From assembly GCA_052034525.1 (NCBI GenBank), contig JBPOIK010000117.1, positions 1 to 64,000 on the forward strand: a stretch of 64,000 bases of DNA, written 5' to 3'. This DNA is from JAFGJQ01 sp052034525 (lineage in GTDB: Bacteria > Planctomycetota > Phycisphaerae > UBA1845). Below are positions 28,023 through 35,577 of the stretch, piece by piece (positions within the stretch are counted from its first letter, which is position 1; every line of letters starts with the position of its first letter). A program made the translations under genes and the position numbers. The notes below the pieces were generated by a model that saw only the letters and a list, made by a program, of their open reading frames with translations, had not been told where the DNA came from and ran no database searches.

Positions 28023-29264
28023 ATGGCCCGGATAGAGCCCTTTCCCGCGATTCGCTACGACTTCGACCGCCTCGGCCCCCGGCTCAGCACACGCATCGCC
28101 CCGCCGTACGACGTGCTGGAGCAGGCCGACAAGGACCGCCTGCTGGCCGGCAGTGACCGCAACATCGTGGCCGTCGATCTGCCGCACATTCCCCCCAAAA
28201 GCGCCGGCCCGCCGGAATGCTACCAGAAGGCCGCCGACACGCTGCGAGCCTGGCTGGCCGACGGCACGCTCATCCGCGAGCCGCGCCCGGCCCTGTATGT
28301 CTACCACCAGGTCTTCACCGTGCAGGGTCGGCAGTACACCCGGCGGAAATACATCGCCCGCCTGCGCCTGGTGCCGTTCTCCGAGGGCGTCGTCCTGCCG
28401 CACGAGCAGACCTTCGGCGGTCCGAAGGAAGACCGCCTGGCTCTTATGAAGGCCACCCGCTGCAATCTTTCGCCGGTCTTCGGGCTGTATTCCGATCCAA
28501 AGGACGAGATCGGCGCGGCTTTCCAGTCCGCCGTCTCCCGCACGCCCGATGCAGTGGCGGAGCTGGAAGATGTGGAGAACCGCATCTGGATTGAGACGGA
28601 CGAGACGGTCATCGAGCGCGTTCGCTCGGTGATGGCCCCGAAAAAGGTCTTCATCGCCGACGGACATCACCGCTACGGCACGGGGCTGCTGTACCGCGAT
28701 TTCGCGGCCCAGCAGGCTGGCGGAAAGCTCCCTGACGAGCACCCCGCCCACTACGTCCTGATGGTGCTGGCCAGTATGGATGATCCCGGAGCGCTGATTC
28801 TGCCGTATCCGCGCGTCCTGGCTCACGTCACGCTGGACGCACTGCTGGCTGCCTGGAAGCCCGGCGCCGTCGAAACGGCCGCGGGGCAGGCGGATATGGA
28901 CTTGTTCGAGGGCCGGTCCGGGCGGACGGTCGGCGTGCGCTTCACGGATCGGGCCAAACTCAAAACCCTGGCGCCCGACCGCACGGATGCCTGGCGGGCC
29001 CTGGACCTGGCCTATCTGCATCGCTACCTGCTGGAAGAACTGACGGTGCCGTCGCCGATCGGCAAACCGACGATCCATTACGTCAAATCGGACGAGGTCG
29101 CCCGCACCACCGCCCGCGAGGAGGACGGCGTTGCCCTGCTGGCCCGGGCAACCCCCATGGCCCAGCTTCGCGCCGTCAGCGAGGCCGGCGACCTGATGCC
29201 GCAGAAGAGCACGTACTTCTATCCGAAACTGGCGACCGGGCTGACCATCAACCCGCTGGAGTGA
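28023..29264 (+). CDS. DUF1015 family protein
   Basis: A 413-residue cytoplasmic protein of the widespread DUF1015 family, whose biochemical role is not established. Family landmarks are the N-terminal RIAPPYDVLEQADKDRLL, VYHQVF, LPHEQTFGGPKEDRLALM, IADGHHRYGTGLLY in the middle, and the C-terminal MPQKSTYFYPKLATGL. The conserved GHHRY and EQT residues look like an active or ligand site, but I cannot name a reaction. GGAGG precedes the ATG. Its stop overlaps the GTG of the next gene (GTGA), so translation is coupled to the DUF547 protein. Confidence 0.9.
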   Translation: MARIEPFPAIRYDFDRLGPRLSTRIAPPYDVLEQADKDRLLAGSDRNIVAVDLPHIPPKSAGPPECYQKAADTLRAWLADGTLIREPRPALYVYHQVFTVQGRQYTRRKYIARLRLVPFSEGVVLPHEQTFGGPKEDRLALMKATRCNLSPVFGLYSDPKDEIGAAFQSAVSRTPDAVAELEDVENRIWIETDETVIERVRSVMAPKKVFIADGHHRYGTGLLYRDFAAQQAGGKLPDEHPAHYVLMVLASMDDPGALILPYPRVLAHVTLDALLAAWKPGAVETAAGQADMDLFEGRSGRTVGVRFTDRAKLKTLAPDRTDAWRALDLAYLHRYLLEELTVPSPIGKPTIHYVKSDEVARTTAREEDGVALLARATPMAQLRAVSEAGDLMPQKSTYFYPKLATGLTINPLE

Positions 29265-30130
29265 ACTCCGTGTTCCACAGGGCGTCTGCAACGACCGCGC
29301 ACCGCGCTGCTCGGAGACTGCGAATCCTCCTGCTGACGGGGCCCGTCTGGACTTTCGGGTGCGGCCCGGCGGTCGTCAACCTGACGAACGCGGCCTGGGC
29401 GCCGTCCCCCGTACCGACCAAATATGACGACCGGGCGTGGGCCACCGTTCTTCGTGAAAACGTCAAGGACGGACGGGTGGACTACAACCATCTGAAGGCC
29501 CACCCGGAGCCGCTCCAGCAATACCTGGGGCTGATTTCCCTTGTCGGGCCGACTTCCCAGCCGGGCGAGTTCCCCTCCCGAAGCAGTCAACTGGCCTATT
29601 TCATCAACGCGTACAACGCCGGCGTGTTGCAGGCCGTACTGTATCGCGGCGTCCCGGAAACCGTCCATGACGTGCGCCTGCCGCCTTTCGAAGAGGGCCA
29701 CAGCATTGTGGTGGACGGCGTCCCGCGCACGCTGGCCTTGCTGCGGCAGCTTGTCTGGGCCAACAGCAGCGCCGATGCCCGCGTGGAGTTCGCCCTGTGC
29801 GACGCAGCCCTGGGCTCGCCGCCGCTGGCGAATCAGCCGATCCGCCCGGACACGCTGCGGCGCGACCTGCGCGAGCTGGCGGCCGCCGCCATGGCCAACG
29901 GACGCCAGATCCGCATCGACCACGAACGACGTGAATTGCTCGTCTCCCGCGCGATCTTCCTCCATCAGCCGGAGTTCCTCGAATTCTACGCCCGACAGAC
30001 CGGCTCGCGAACCGGCAGCCTGCTCAGCGCGTTGCTCCAGTTGGCCGACGGTCCGCGGCGCGACTGGCTCAACACCGCCATCGGCTACCGGATCGCGGCG
30101 ATCCCGTTCGACCGGAATCTCAACCTGTGA
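29261..30130 (+). CDS. DUF547 protein, probably exported
   Basis: A 289-residue protein with an arginine-rich N-terminus and a hydrophobic stretch (about residues 20-35) that fits a signal peptide or a lipoprotein signal (TFGC at 31-34). The DUF547 domain follows: VDYNHLKAHPEPLQQYL, the signature FINAYNAGVLQAVL, the central FALCDAALGSPPL, and near the C-terminus WLNTAIGYRIAAIPFDRNLN. DUF547 belongs to the papain-like/transglutaminase-like proteins in some classifications, and the FALCDAALGSPPL cysteine is a candidate nucleophile. Starts at GTG overlapping the previous stop by 4 nt. Confidence 0.85.
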   Translation: MNSVFHRASATTAHRAARRLRILLLTGPVWTFGCGPAVVNLTNAAWAPSPVPTKYDDRAWATVLRENVKDGRVDYNHLKAHPEPLQQYLGLISLVGPTSQPGEFPSRSSQLAYFINAYNAGVLQAVLYRGVPETVHDVRLPPFEEGHSIVVDGVPRTLALLRQLVWANSSADARVEFALCDAALGSPPLANQPIRPDTLRRDLRELAAAAMANGRQIRIDHERRELLVSRAIFLHQPEFLEFYARQTGSRTGSLLSALLQLADGPRRDWLNTAIGYRIAAIPFDRNLNL

Positions 30131-30232
30131 ACTCATGCCTCTGCCGGCGCCCGCTGAGGCGTTTCCGGGCGCGGCCGGCATCGCCGTCATTGACCTTCGT
30201 CGCCGGCACCGCAAGGATGTTGCGGCACCACG

Positions 30233-30718
30233 ATGTTCTTCTACCTTCTCATCCTTTTCATAGTCGTCCCCATGGTGGAACTGACCCTGCTGATCCGCAT
30301 CGGCCGAGCGATTTCCATCGGCCCGACGCTTGCCCTGGTGGTGCTGACCGGCCTGGTGGGGGCCGCCGTCGCCCGGCACCAGGGCATCCGCACGCTCGGT
30401 CGCATTCAGGCGGAACTGGCCGCCGGTCGAATACCCACGGGCCAGATGGTCGACGGGCTGCTGATTCTCCTGGCCGGTCTGCTGTTGATTCTTCCGGGCG
30501 TGCTGACGGACGCCGCGGGATTTGCCCTCCTGATCCCTCCCGTCCGTCGCCTCATCCGTCGTCGGCTGGCGGATCGCTTCGCCCGTCGCGTCACGATCAT
30601 GCACCCCGGTCCCTTTTCGTCGCCCGGAGCCGCGCCGCCCGGTGGGAGCCACTTCATCGATGTGGAAGCCACGGAGGTCCCCCCGCTTGGCGACGATCGC
30701 CGGGATCCGCATCCCTGA
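30233..30718 (+). CDS. fxsA: FxsA family membrane protein
   Basis: A 161-residue inner-membrane protein of the FxsA/YtzA family. In E. coli, overproduction of FxsA lifts exclusion of phage T7 by plasmid F; the normal role is unknown. The sequence shows the family start FFYLLILFIVVPMVELTLLI, a second helix (IGPTLALVVLTGLVGAAVAR), the conserved AELAAGRIPTGQMVDGLLIL and a further helix ending LLLILPGVLTDAAGFALLIPPVR. A polar C-terminal tail of 50 residues follows. It lies 102 nt after the DUF547 gene on the same strand and is probably in the same transcript. Confidence 0.9.
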   Translation: MFFYLLILFIVVPMVELTLLIRIGRAISIGPTLALVVLTGLVGAAVARHQGIRTLGRIQAELAAGRIPTGQMVDGLLILLAGLLLILPGVLTDAAGFALLIPPVRRLIRRRLADRFARRVTIMHPGPFSSPGAAPPGGSHFIDVEATEVPPLGDDRRDPHP

Positions 30719-31055
30719 TACCGGCGAAAGGAGTGTGGAGCGATGGAGTGCATGCGGAATTCCACTTGGTTTCGAGCAGGCACGCCTCGCCCGACCGGAT
30801 GGCTCGGGGCGGTTGGCCGATCGCCTTACGCGAGCCCGTAGCAGACACGGGATCTTCCCGACCGGCCGGCCGACCGAGTTTTTCCTTGAAGACCGGGCGG
30901 GGCAGAAGTACAAGTTTCGGTACCGAACTGATCGTCTCTGCCGAAAGGCTGGTTCATGCTCGCCTTGAGCGTGGGTTCCGGCCGCGACGCACAAGGCATG
31001 CCGAGGGGGCGGCAGCGGCGGACAGGAAAGCGCGGACGTGTCCGGCCGGAACCTG
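30719..31055 (+). other. Intergenic region without recognised gene
   Basis: Between fxsA and the inositol phosphate synthase promoter I see no gene with family resemblance or a good start site. A 108-codon frame crossing from fxsA looks non-coding (Arg/Pro-rich, no ribosome-binding site). Confidence 0.4.
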
Positions 31056-31083
31056 TTGTGATGGTTGCGTGAAGCGGTACGAT
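31056..31083 (+). promoter_or_regulatory. Putative promoter of the inositol-1-phosphate synthase gene
   Basis: TTGTGA (31056-31061), 16-nt spacer, TACGAT (31078-31083), with GAGAGG before the ATG at 31130. Confidence 0.45.
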
Positions 31084-31129
31084 GGTGCAGAATCTCCCGT
31101 TGGCCGGTCAAGGAATTGAGAGGCGCGGC

Positions 31130-32221
31130 ATGAGTAAGATCAAGCTGGCCGTTGTGGGCGTGGGCAATTGTGCAAGCGCCCTGCTGCAAGGCATAGAGTA
31201 TTACCAACGCAAGGCATCGGTGGATACGGCCGGGCTGCTGCACCGCACCATCGGCGGGTACGGCTTGGCAGACATCCAGCCCGTCGTGGCCTTCGACGTG
31301 GACCGCCGGAAGGTGGGTCGGCCCCTGGAAGAGGCCATTTTTGCCCAGCCCAACTGTACCACGGTGTTCCAGCCGGAGATTCCGCGGACGGGGGTCACCG
31401 TTCTGATGGGTCCGGTGCTGGACGGGGTGGCAGACCACCTGAAGAACTACCCGGATGATCAGGCTCCGCGCGTGGCCGATGCCCAGCCGGTGGACGTGGC
31501 GGCCGCGCTGCGGGATTCCGGGGCCAACGTGCTGGTCTGTTACCTGCCGGTGGGCTCGGAGGACGCCGTTCAGCATTATGCCCGGGCCTGCCTGGAGACC
31601 GGCGTGGCCATGATCAATTGCATGCCGGTGTTCATCGCGTCCAACCCCGAGTGGGCCTCACAGTTCCGGGATCGCGGCGTGCCTGTCGTCGGCGACGACA
31701 TCAAAAGCCAGATGGGCGCCACCATCAGCCATCGCGTGCTCGCCCGGCTGATGGGCGACCGCGGGGTCCGGCTGGACCGGACCTACCAGCTTAACACCGG
31801 CGGCAACACCGATTTTCTGAATATGCTCGAGCAGTCGCGGCTGCGCACGAAGCGCATTTCCAAAACCGAGTCCGTACAGTCGCAGTTGGACGTGCGGCTC
31901 GACCCGGACAACATCCACATCGGCCCCAGCGACTACGTCCCCTGGCAGAAGGACAACAAGGTCTGTTTCATCCGCATGGAGTGGCGGGGCTTCGGCGACG
32001 TGGTCAACAACCTCGAACTGCGGCTGAGCGTGGAAGACTCGCCCAACAGCGGCGGTGTCGCGATCGACGCCATCCGCTGTGCGAAGCTGGCCCTGGATCG
32101 CGGCATCGGCGGTCCGCTGCACGAGATCTCCAGCTTCGCCATGAAGCATCCGCCACGCCAGCTCCGCGATTCGCAAGCCCGCGACCTGCTGGAAAAATGG
32201 ATCGCGGAGCGCGCAAAGTAA
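31130..32221 (+). CDS. ino1: Inositol-3-phosphate synthase
   Basis: NAD-dependent isomerase that turns glucose 6-phosphate into inositol 3-phosphate, first step towards inositol phospholipids or inositol solutes. The 363-residue length matches the short actinobacterial/archaeal type. The N-terminus binds NAD (VVGVGNCASALLQGIEYY); then come VVAFDVDRRKVG, NVLVCYLPVGSE, NCMPVFIAS, the substrate segment VVGDDIKSQMGATISHR, LNTGGNTDFLNM and the catalytic-lysine region KRISKTESV. The ATG has GAGAGG upstream; an earlier in-frame ATG at 31082 lies within the promoter. Transcribed alone. Confidence 0.94.
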   Translation: MSKIKLAVVGVGNCASALLQGIEYYQRKASVDTAGLLHRTIGGYGLADIQPVVAFDVDRRKVGRPLEEAIFAQPNCTTVFQPEIPRTGVTVLMGPVLDGVADHLKNYPDDQAPRVADAQPVDVAAALRDSGANVLVCYLPVGSEDAVQHYARACLETGVAMINCMPVFIASNPEWASQFRDRGVPVVGDDIKSQMGATISHRVLARLMGDRGVRLDRTYQLNTGGNTDFLNMLEQSRLRTKRISKTESVQSQLDVRLDPDNIHIGPSDYVPWQKDNKVCFIRMEWRGFGDVVNNLELRLSVEDSPNSGGVAIDAIRCAKLALDRGIGGPLHEISSFAMKHPPRQLRDSQARDLLEKWIAERAK

Positions 32222-32266
32222 CCCCCGCGCCCGCCCACGGCACCTGCCCCCCCACAACAGCGCGGA

Positions 32267-32371
32267 TCAACCCGCAGGGGGCCGGAATGGGCCCTCGCCT
32301 CCGACGAACTGGCAGGCGCACACTCCGCCCACCAGGCTCAGACTGCCCAAAACGAACACCCTCTGAAACAT
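32267..32371 (-). CDS. Possible small membrane or exported peptide
   Basis: A 34-codon frame encoding a hydrophobic segment (VFVLGSLSLVGGVCAC) followed by a short polar tail. Such tiny signal-anchored peptides occur in planctomycetes, but there is no ribosome-binding site and no known relative. AT-rich DNA with the palindrome CTATATGATATAG lies about 50 nt upstream and could hold its promoter. Kept as a weak call only. Confidence 0.22.
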   Translation of the reverse strand: MFQRVFVLGSLSLVGGVCACQFVGGEGPFRPPAG

Positions 32372-32418
32372 GATCCGCAACGACCCACCACACCACCCCG
32401 CGGCAACGCCGTAACTAT

Positions 32419-32431
32419 CTATATGATATAG
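32419..32431. repeat. AT-rich palindrome CTATAT-G-ATATAG
   Basis: A perfect inverted repeat in a 50-nt AT-rich island (about 32410-32460), in sharp contrast with the surrounding G+C-rich DNA. It could be a promoter/operator site. The rest of the gap 32222-32646 shows no gene that I can support beyond the small frame at 32267-32371. Confidence 0.4.
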
Positions 32432-32646
32432 AATTACATCAACTATTGGTCGTAACGAAGCCAGGAGACATGACGGGCATACGCTTGGAGTGCGAGGGCT
32501 TCTGTGTGACCTTGGGTTCCGCGCAAGACGTCTGCCAATGGGTGTTGTCAGCAGCCACACAAGGCGTTCCGAACGCGACACACCTCAACCGGTGGGCTGG
32601 CGGGTGTGCGCGGGAGGGTCTTCACTGGCCGGATGCCTGGCGGAAC

Positions 32647-32719
32647 TGGGCCCGGAGGGATTTGAACCCCCGACCAATCGATTATGAGTCGACTGCTCTG
32701 ACCACTGAGCTACGGGCCC
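32647..32719 (-). tRNA. tRNA with CAU anticodon, probably tRNA-Ile2
   Basis: Folds as a full cloverleaf: acceptor GGGCCCG/CGGGCCC, D-arm GCTC/GAGC, anticodon arm GTCGA-CTCATAA-TCGAT, T-arm GGGGG-TTCAAAT-CCCTC, discriminator A, no encoded CCA. The anticodon is CAT. The anticodon arm and variable region (ACTCATAATCG, TTGGTCG) closely resemble E. coli ileX, whose C34 is changed to lysidine to read AUA. Elongator tRNA-Met also has CAT and cannot be fully excluded. It lies downstream of the nudix-rhomboid-M50 operon on the same strand but has its own promoter. Confidence 0.93.
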
Positions 32720-32744
32720 GGTGCCGGGCGCGGCGGCCGGGGTC

Positions 32745-32773
32745 ATCTTACGGTCTTGCGCAGTGCCGGGCAA
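32745..32773 (-). promoter_or_regulatory. Promoter of the tRNA gene
   Basis: Minus-strand TTGCCC (32773-32768), 17-nt spacer, TAAGAT (32750-32745), 25 nt before the mature 5' end at 32719. Confidence 0.55.
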
Positions 32774-32802
32774 TGTAACACAGCTCTTCCGGGCCATGCC
32801 CG

Positions 32803-33846
32803 TCAGCGGCCCTCGCGAGAGGATTGACGCTGCGTCTCACGCTGAAGAATGCGGCGCTCCCGGGGGTTGAGCGACTGGATGCCCTCCCGGGATATCTTCT
32901 CGAGGATGGCGTCGACCGCGCGGCGATCGGCCTCCAACTGTTGCGACTCCCGCTGCCGACGGGCCGCTTCCCGGCGGGCCCGACGACGCTGCCAGTAAGA
33001 CGGCGACCGACCCGTCCGCTCGACAGACCGCTCGAACGACGTATAGCCCTGCGAGAAGTCGTAACCGAACTCGCCGCCCTCGTCGTACATTCCCATGCGA
33101 ATCTGCTGCCGTTGCTGCATGCAGGTGATGTATCCGAAAAACGCCAGGGCAAAGAGAATGTACGCCTGGGAGAAGATGGCGATCACGCCGAACCCGATCG
33201 CCCCGATCATCCCGATGCCGCTGGCAAGCATCATGGACTCGCGGTAGCCCATGCTCGGCCACAACAGGGACTGGAGGATTTTGCCCCCGTCGAGCGGAAA
33301 GACGGGCGAGAGGTTGAACAGCAGCAGGCAGAGGTTCAGCCCGAAGAAATATGCGATCCACCATTGCCAGTGGGCATGGAAAACCCCCGCACCGCCAACG
33401 GGGTCAAACGGCCGGAACGGGTTCCACGGCACCGACGCGAACGTCCCCGTGGACAACACCAGCACGGACGCCGCCAGCACGCATAGAACCGGGTGAACGG
33501 CCGGCCCGCTGATCGCCGTGATCAGATGGGCACGCGGCGTGTGCGGCGGGCCGACCAGGGCCAGGCCGCCCAGAGGCCAGAGCATGATTTCGCTTGCTTC
33601 GCCCTTGACGGCCCGGCAGCCGAAGCAATGGCCGAACTCATGGATGAGCACGATGAGAAAAAGCAGCGCAATGGCGATCAGACTGTCCCTCAGCGTGCTG
33701 ACCCCGCCTTGCACGTCTTCCTGAAACGCCCGTGCCAGCAGCACGAGCGCCCCGAGCACGAACAACAGATGCACACGGATGTCAATCCGGAACAGCCGCC
33801 CGATGCGGAAGGACCAGTTGATCGGGTTGTCAAACGACCGTGACAT
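32803..33846 (-). CDS. M50 (site-2 protease) family membrane metalloprotease with DUF6576-like tail
   Basis: A 347-residue intramembrane zinc protease of the SpoIVFB/S2P type without PDZ domain. Zinc site: HEFGH in the second membrane helix (His69, Glu70, His73) and the third ligand in LSPVFPLDGGKI (Asp187). Five to six helices run to about residue 245. A soluble charged C-terminus ends in a 30-residue motif, AVDAILEKISREGIQSL (310-326) and following RERRILQRETQR, which is closely matched at the C-terminus of the rhomboid encoded just upstream. Start ATG 33846; a GTG eight codons earlier is possible. Third gene of a nudix-rhomboid-M50 operon. Confidence 0.92.
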   Translation of the reverse strand: MSRSFDNPINWSFRIGRLFRIDIRVHLLFVLGALVLLARAFQEDVQGGVSTLRDSLIAIALLFLIVLIHEFGHCFGCRAVKGEASEIMLWPLGGLALVGPPHTPRAHLITAISGPAVHPVLCVLAASVLVLSTGTFASVPWNPFRPFDPVGGAGVFHAHWQWWIAYFFGLNLCLLLFNLSPVFPLDGGKILQSLLWPSMGYRESMMLASGIGMIGAIGFGVIAIFSQAYILFALAFFGYITCMQQRQQIRMGMYDEGGEFGYDFSQGYTSFERSVERTGRSPSYWQRRRARREAARRQRESQQLEADRRAVDAILEKISREGIQSLNPRERRILQRETQRQSSREGR

Positions 33847-33881
33847 ACCTGTCGCCGGAAACCATCCCACCCGCGGACCGG

Positions 33882-34865
33882 CTACCAGCCGCGCTTGGCC
33901 TTCAGATCCTCCTGCCGTTGTCGCTCCGTGGCCGCGGCCAGCGCGCGTTTCTCACGCTCGGTCAGCGTGTTGATGCCCCCGTCGTAGACCTTCTGGAGAA
34001 TCCGATCTATTTCGGCGGCATCGGCGATTCGCTCTTCCATGCGCGCGTTCCAGGCCCCGGGACCGACGCGGGTCGGCGCGGAGGATGCCCGGCCGAACGA
34101 CCGCACGGTCCGCCCGATCATCCGCCGCAGGCCGGAGTGCAACCACCAGCGTTCGCCCCGATACGCGTACCACGCACCGAATCCCAGACCCGCCAGATGG
34201 CACAGGTCTCCGCCGTAGTTGGCGCCCTGGTTGTACACGTTGTACGCGTACATCAGCGCAAAGAGAGTGGCCGCGGTCCGGATCTTGATGGGGAACAGGA
34301 AATAAATGTACACCTCGGCAAACGGAAAGAGAACCGCCGCCGCGCCCAACAAGCCCAGAATGCAGCCGGACGCACCCAGCGCCGGCACGTTCGGGTTGAT
34401 CCAGCCCACCAGTCCGGCCACCAGAAGCAGCAGGTTTCCGGCGATGCCCGCCAGGGTGTAAACGGCGAGGAACTTATGTCTGCCCCACCGCTGTTCCAAC
34501 GGAGGCCCCAGGAACAGCAACCCGATCATGTTGAAGAGAATGTGCTCGAGCCGAGGCGCGTGCAGATACTGCGACGTCACCAACCGCCACACCTGGCCGT
34601 GCATCACCTTCGTGGTGATCATCTCGCACCAGCCGGGCTGTCCGGGTTCGACGGTCGGCCCCAGGCGGGTCATTACAACTCGCGACTCGGTGCCGCGAAT
34701 GACCGGTCCCAGCGGCGTCATGTAGCAGAGCACGTACAGGACGACGTTCGCAATGATCAACGTTCGAACGATTGTCGGACGACGAATTCCGCCCCGGCCG
34801 ATATAGAAGCTGCGGCTGGGCGGGCCGCCATCTTCGCGTGCGTAGTCTCGCTCTTGCCAGCCCAT
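33882..34865 (-). CDS. Rhomboid family intramembrane serine protease with DUF6576-like tail
   Basis: A 327-residue polytopic serine protease that cleaves membrane proteins within the bilayer. Catalytic serine in ALGASGCILG (Ser166) and catalytic histidine in GGDLCHLAGLGFG (His223); the L1-loop region QVWRLVTSQYLHA and HILFNMIGLLFLGPPLE are typical. About six helices. The extra loop near residues 55-85 is polar. The C-terminal tail EIDRILQKVYDGGINTL (285-301), then TEREKRALAAATERQ, matches that of the next protease. Stops 35 nt before the M50 gene and begins 7 nt after the nudix gene, so all three are one operon. Confidence 0.93.
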   Translation of the reverse strand: MGWQERDYAREDGGPPSRSFYIGRGGIRRPTIVRTLIIANVVLYVLCYMTPLGPVIRGTESRVVMTRLGPTVEPGQPGWCEMITTKVMHGQVWRLVTSQYLHAPRLEHILFNMIGLLFLGPPLEQRWGRHKFLAVYTLAGIAGNLLLLVAGLVGWINPNVPALGASGCILGLLGAAAVLFPFAEVYIYFLFPIKIRTAATLFALMYAYNVYNQGANYGGDLCHLAGLGFGAWYAYRGERWWLHSGLRRMIGRTVRSFGRASSAPTRVGPGAWNARMEERIADAAEIDRILQKVYDGGINTLTEREKRALAAATERQRQEDLKAKRGW

Positions 34866-34872
34866 GATTCGC

Positions 34873-35388
34873 TTACCCTCGGCCCTGCAGGAAGTATCGC
34901 CCCAGGATCGCCAGGGTCTTGCCGTCCTGAATGCGCCCGTCTATCAGCATCTGCCGGGCCTGCTCCGCGCGGAACACCTCCACGCGAATCTGCTCACCGT
35001 CATCCAACCGCTGCTTGCGGTGAATCAGCCCCGACGCCAGAAAAACCCGCATATGCTCATTTGTGATTCCCGGCGTAGTGTAAAATTCGCAGAAAGGCTG
35101 AACTTCTCCGGCAACGTAGCCCGTCTCCTCTTCCAGCTCCCGAATGGCACACGCCGCGGGATCCTCGCCCGGTTCCAGCGTCCCTGCGGGCAATTCGAGC
35201 AGCTCACGGTCCACCGCGTGTCGAAAGTTGTGGATCATGACGATGGACCCGTCTTGCAGTATCGGCAGGACGGTGACGGCTCCGGGGTGAATAACGATGT
35301 CTCGCACGAGTGCGGGGCCGTCCTCCCGGGGGATTTCGCGTCGTTCCACGGAGAAAATACGGCCAGTCGACAGGACGGTTCGCTTCAT
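34873..35388 (-). CDS. nudF: NUDIX hydrolase, ADP-ribose pyrophosphatase type
   Basis: Hydrolyses nucleoside diphosphate derivatives, probably ADP-ribose or ADP-sugars. The 171-residue protein has a perfect Nudix box (G-x5-E-x7-REUxEExGU) in GTLEPGEDPAACAIRELEEE plus TGY, and the ADP-ribose pyrophosphatase landmarks VTVLPILQDGSIVMIHNFRH before it and EFYTTPGITNE after it. The ATG at 35388 fits the family length; a GTG at 35412 is in frame. First gene of the operon with rhomboid and M50 proteases; a biochemical link is not evident. Confidence 0.9.
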   Translation of the reverse strand: MKRTVLSTGRIFSVERREIPREDGPALVRDIVIHPGAVTVLPILQDGSIVMIHNFRHAVDRELLELPAGTLEPGEDPAACAIRELEEETGYVAGEVQPFCEFYTTPGITNEHMRVFLASGLIHRKQRLDDGEQIRVEVFRAEQARQMLIDGRIQDGKTLAILGRYFLQGRG

Positions 35389-35451
35389 CGGCGATTCGCA
35401 GGTGCAATCCACTAAACGTTTCGTGCGGCGGGTTCCAACCCCTTGTTGGCG

Positions 35452-35480
35452 ATTATAGGTCTTGCTTGGGGGTCGGGCAA
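35452..35480 (-). promoter_or_regulatory. Promoter of the nudix-rhomboid-M50 operon
   Basis: Minus-strand TTGCCC (35480-35475), 17-nt spacer and a perfect TATAAT (35457-35452), about 65 nt before the start of the nudix gene. Confidence 0.6.
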
Positions 35481-35501
35481 TTTCCCGGGGGTCGGCCCGC
35501 C

Positions 35502-35530
35502 TTGTCCGGCTCCGGGACTGCCCCTATCAT
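35502..35530 (+). promoter_or_regulatory. Promoter of dxr-rseP
   Basis: TTGTCC (35502-35507), 17-nt spacer, TATCAT (35525-35530), 47 nt before the ATG of dxr. It is divergent from the nudix promoter, with only 21 nt between the two -35 boxes. Confidence 0.55.
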
Positions 35531-35577
35531 GGTCCGGTCTGTCACGGGGCGGGTCCACCACAGGCCAAACGACACAC

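Noticed and set aside
32647..32719. Assignment of the CAU tRNA as elongator tRNA-Met
   Set aside because: The anticodon arm and variable loop resemble tRNA-Ile2 (ileX) more closely; the Met option is kept only as an alternative.
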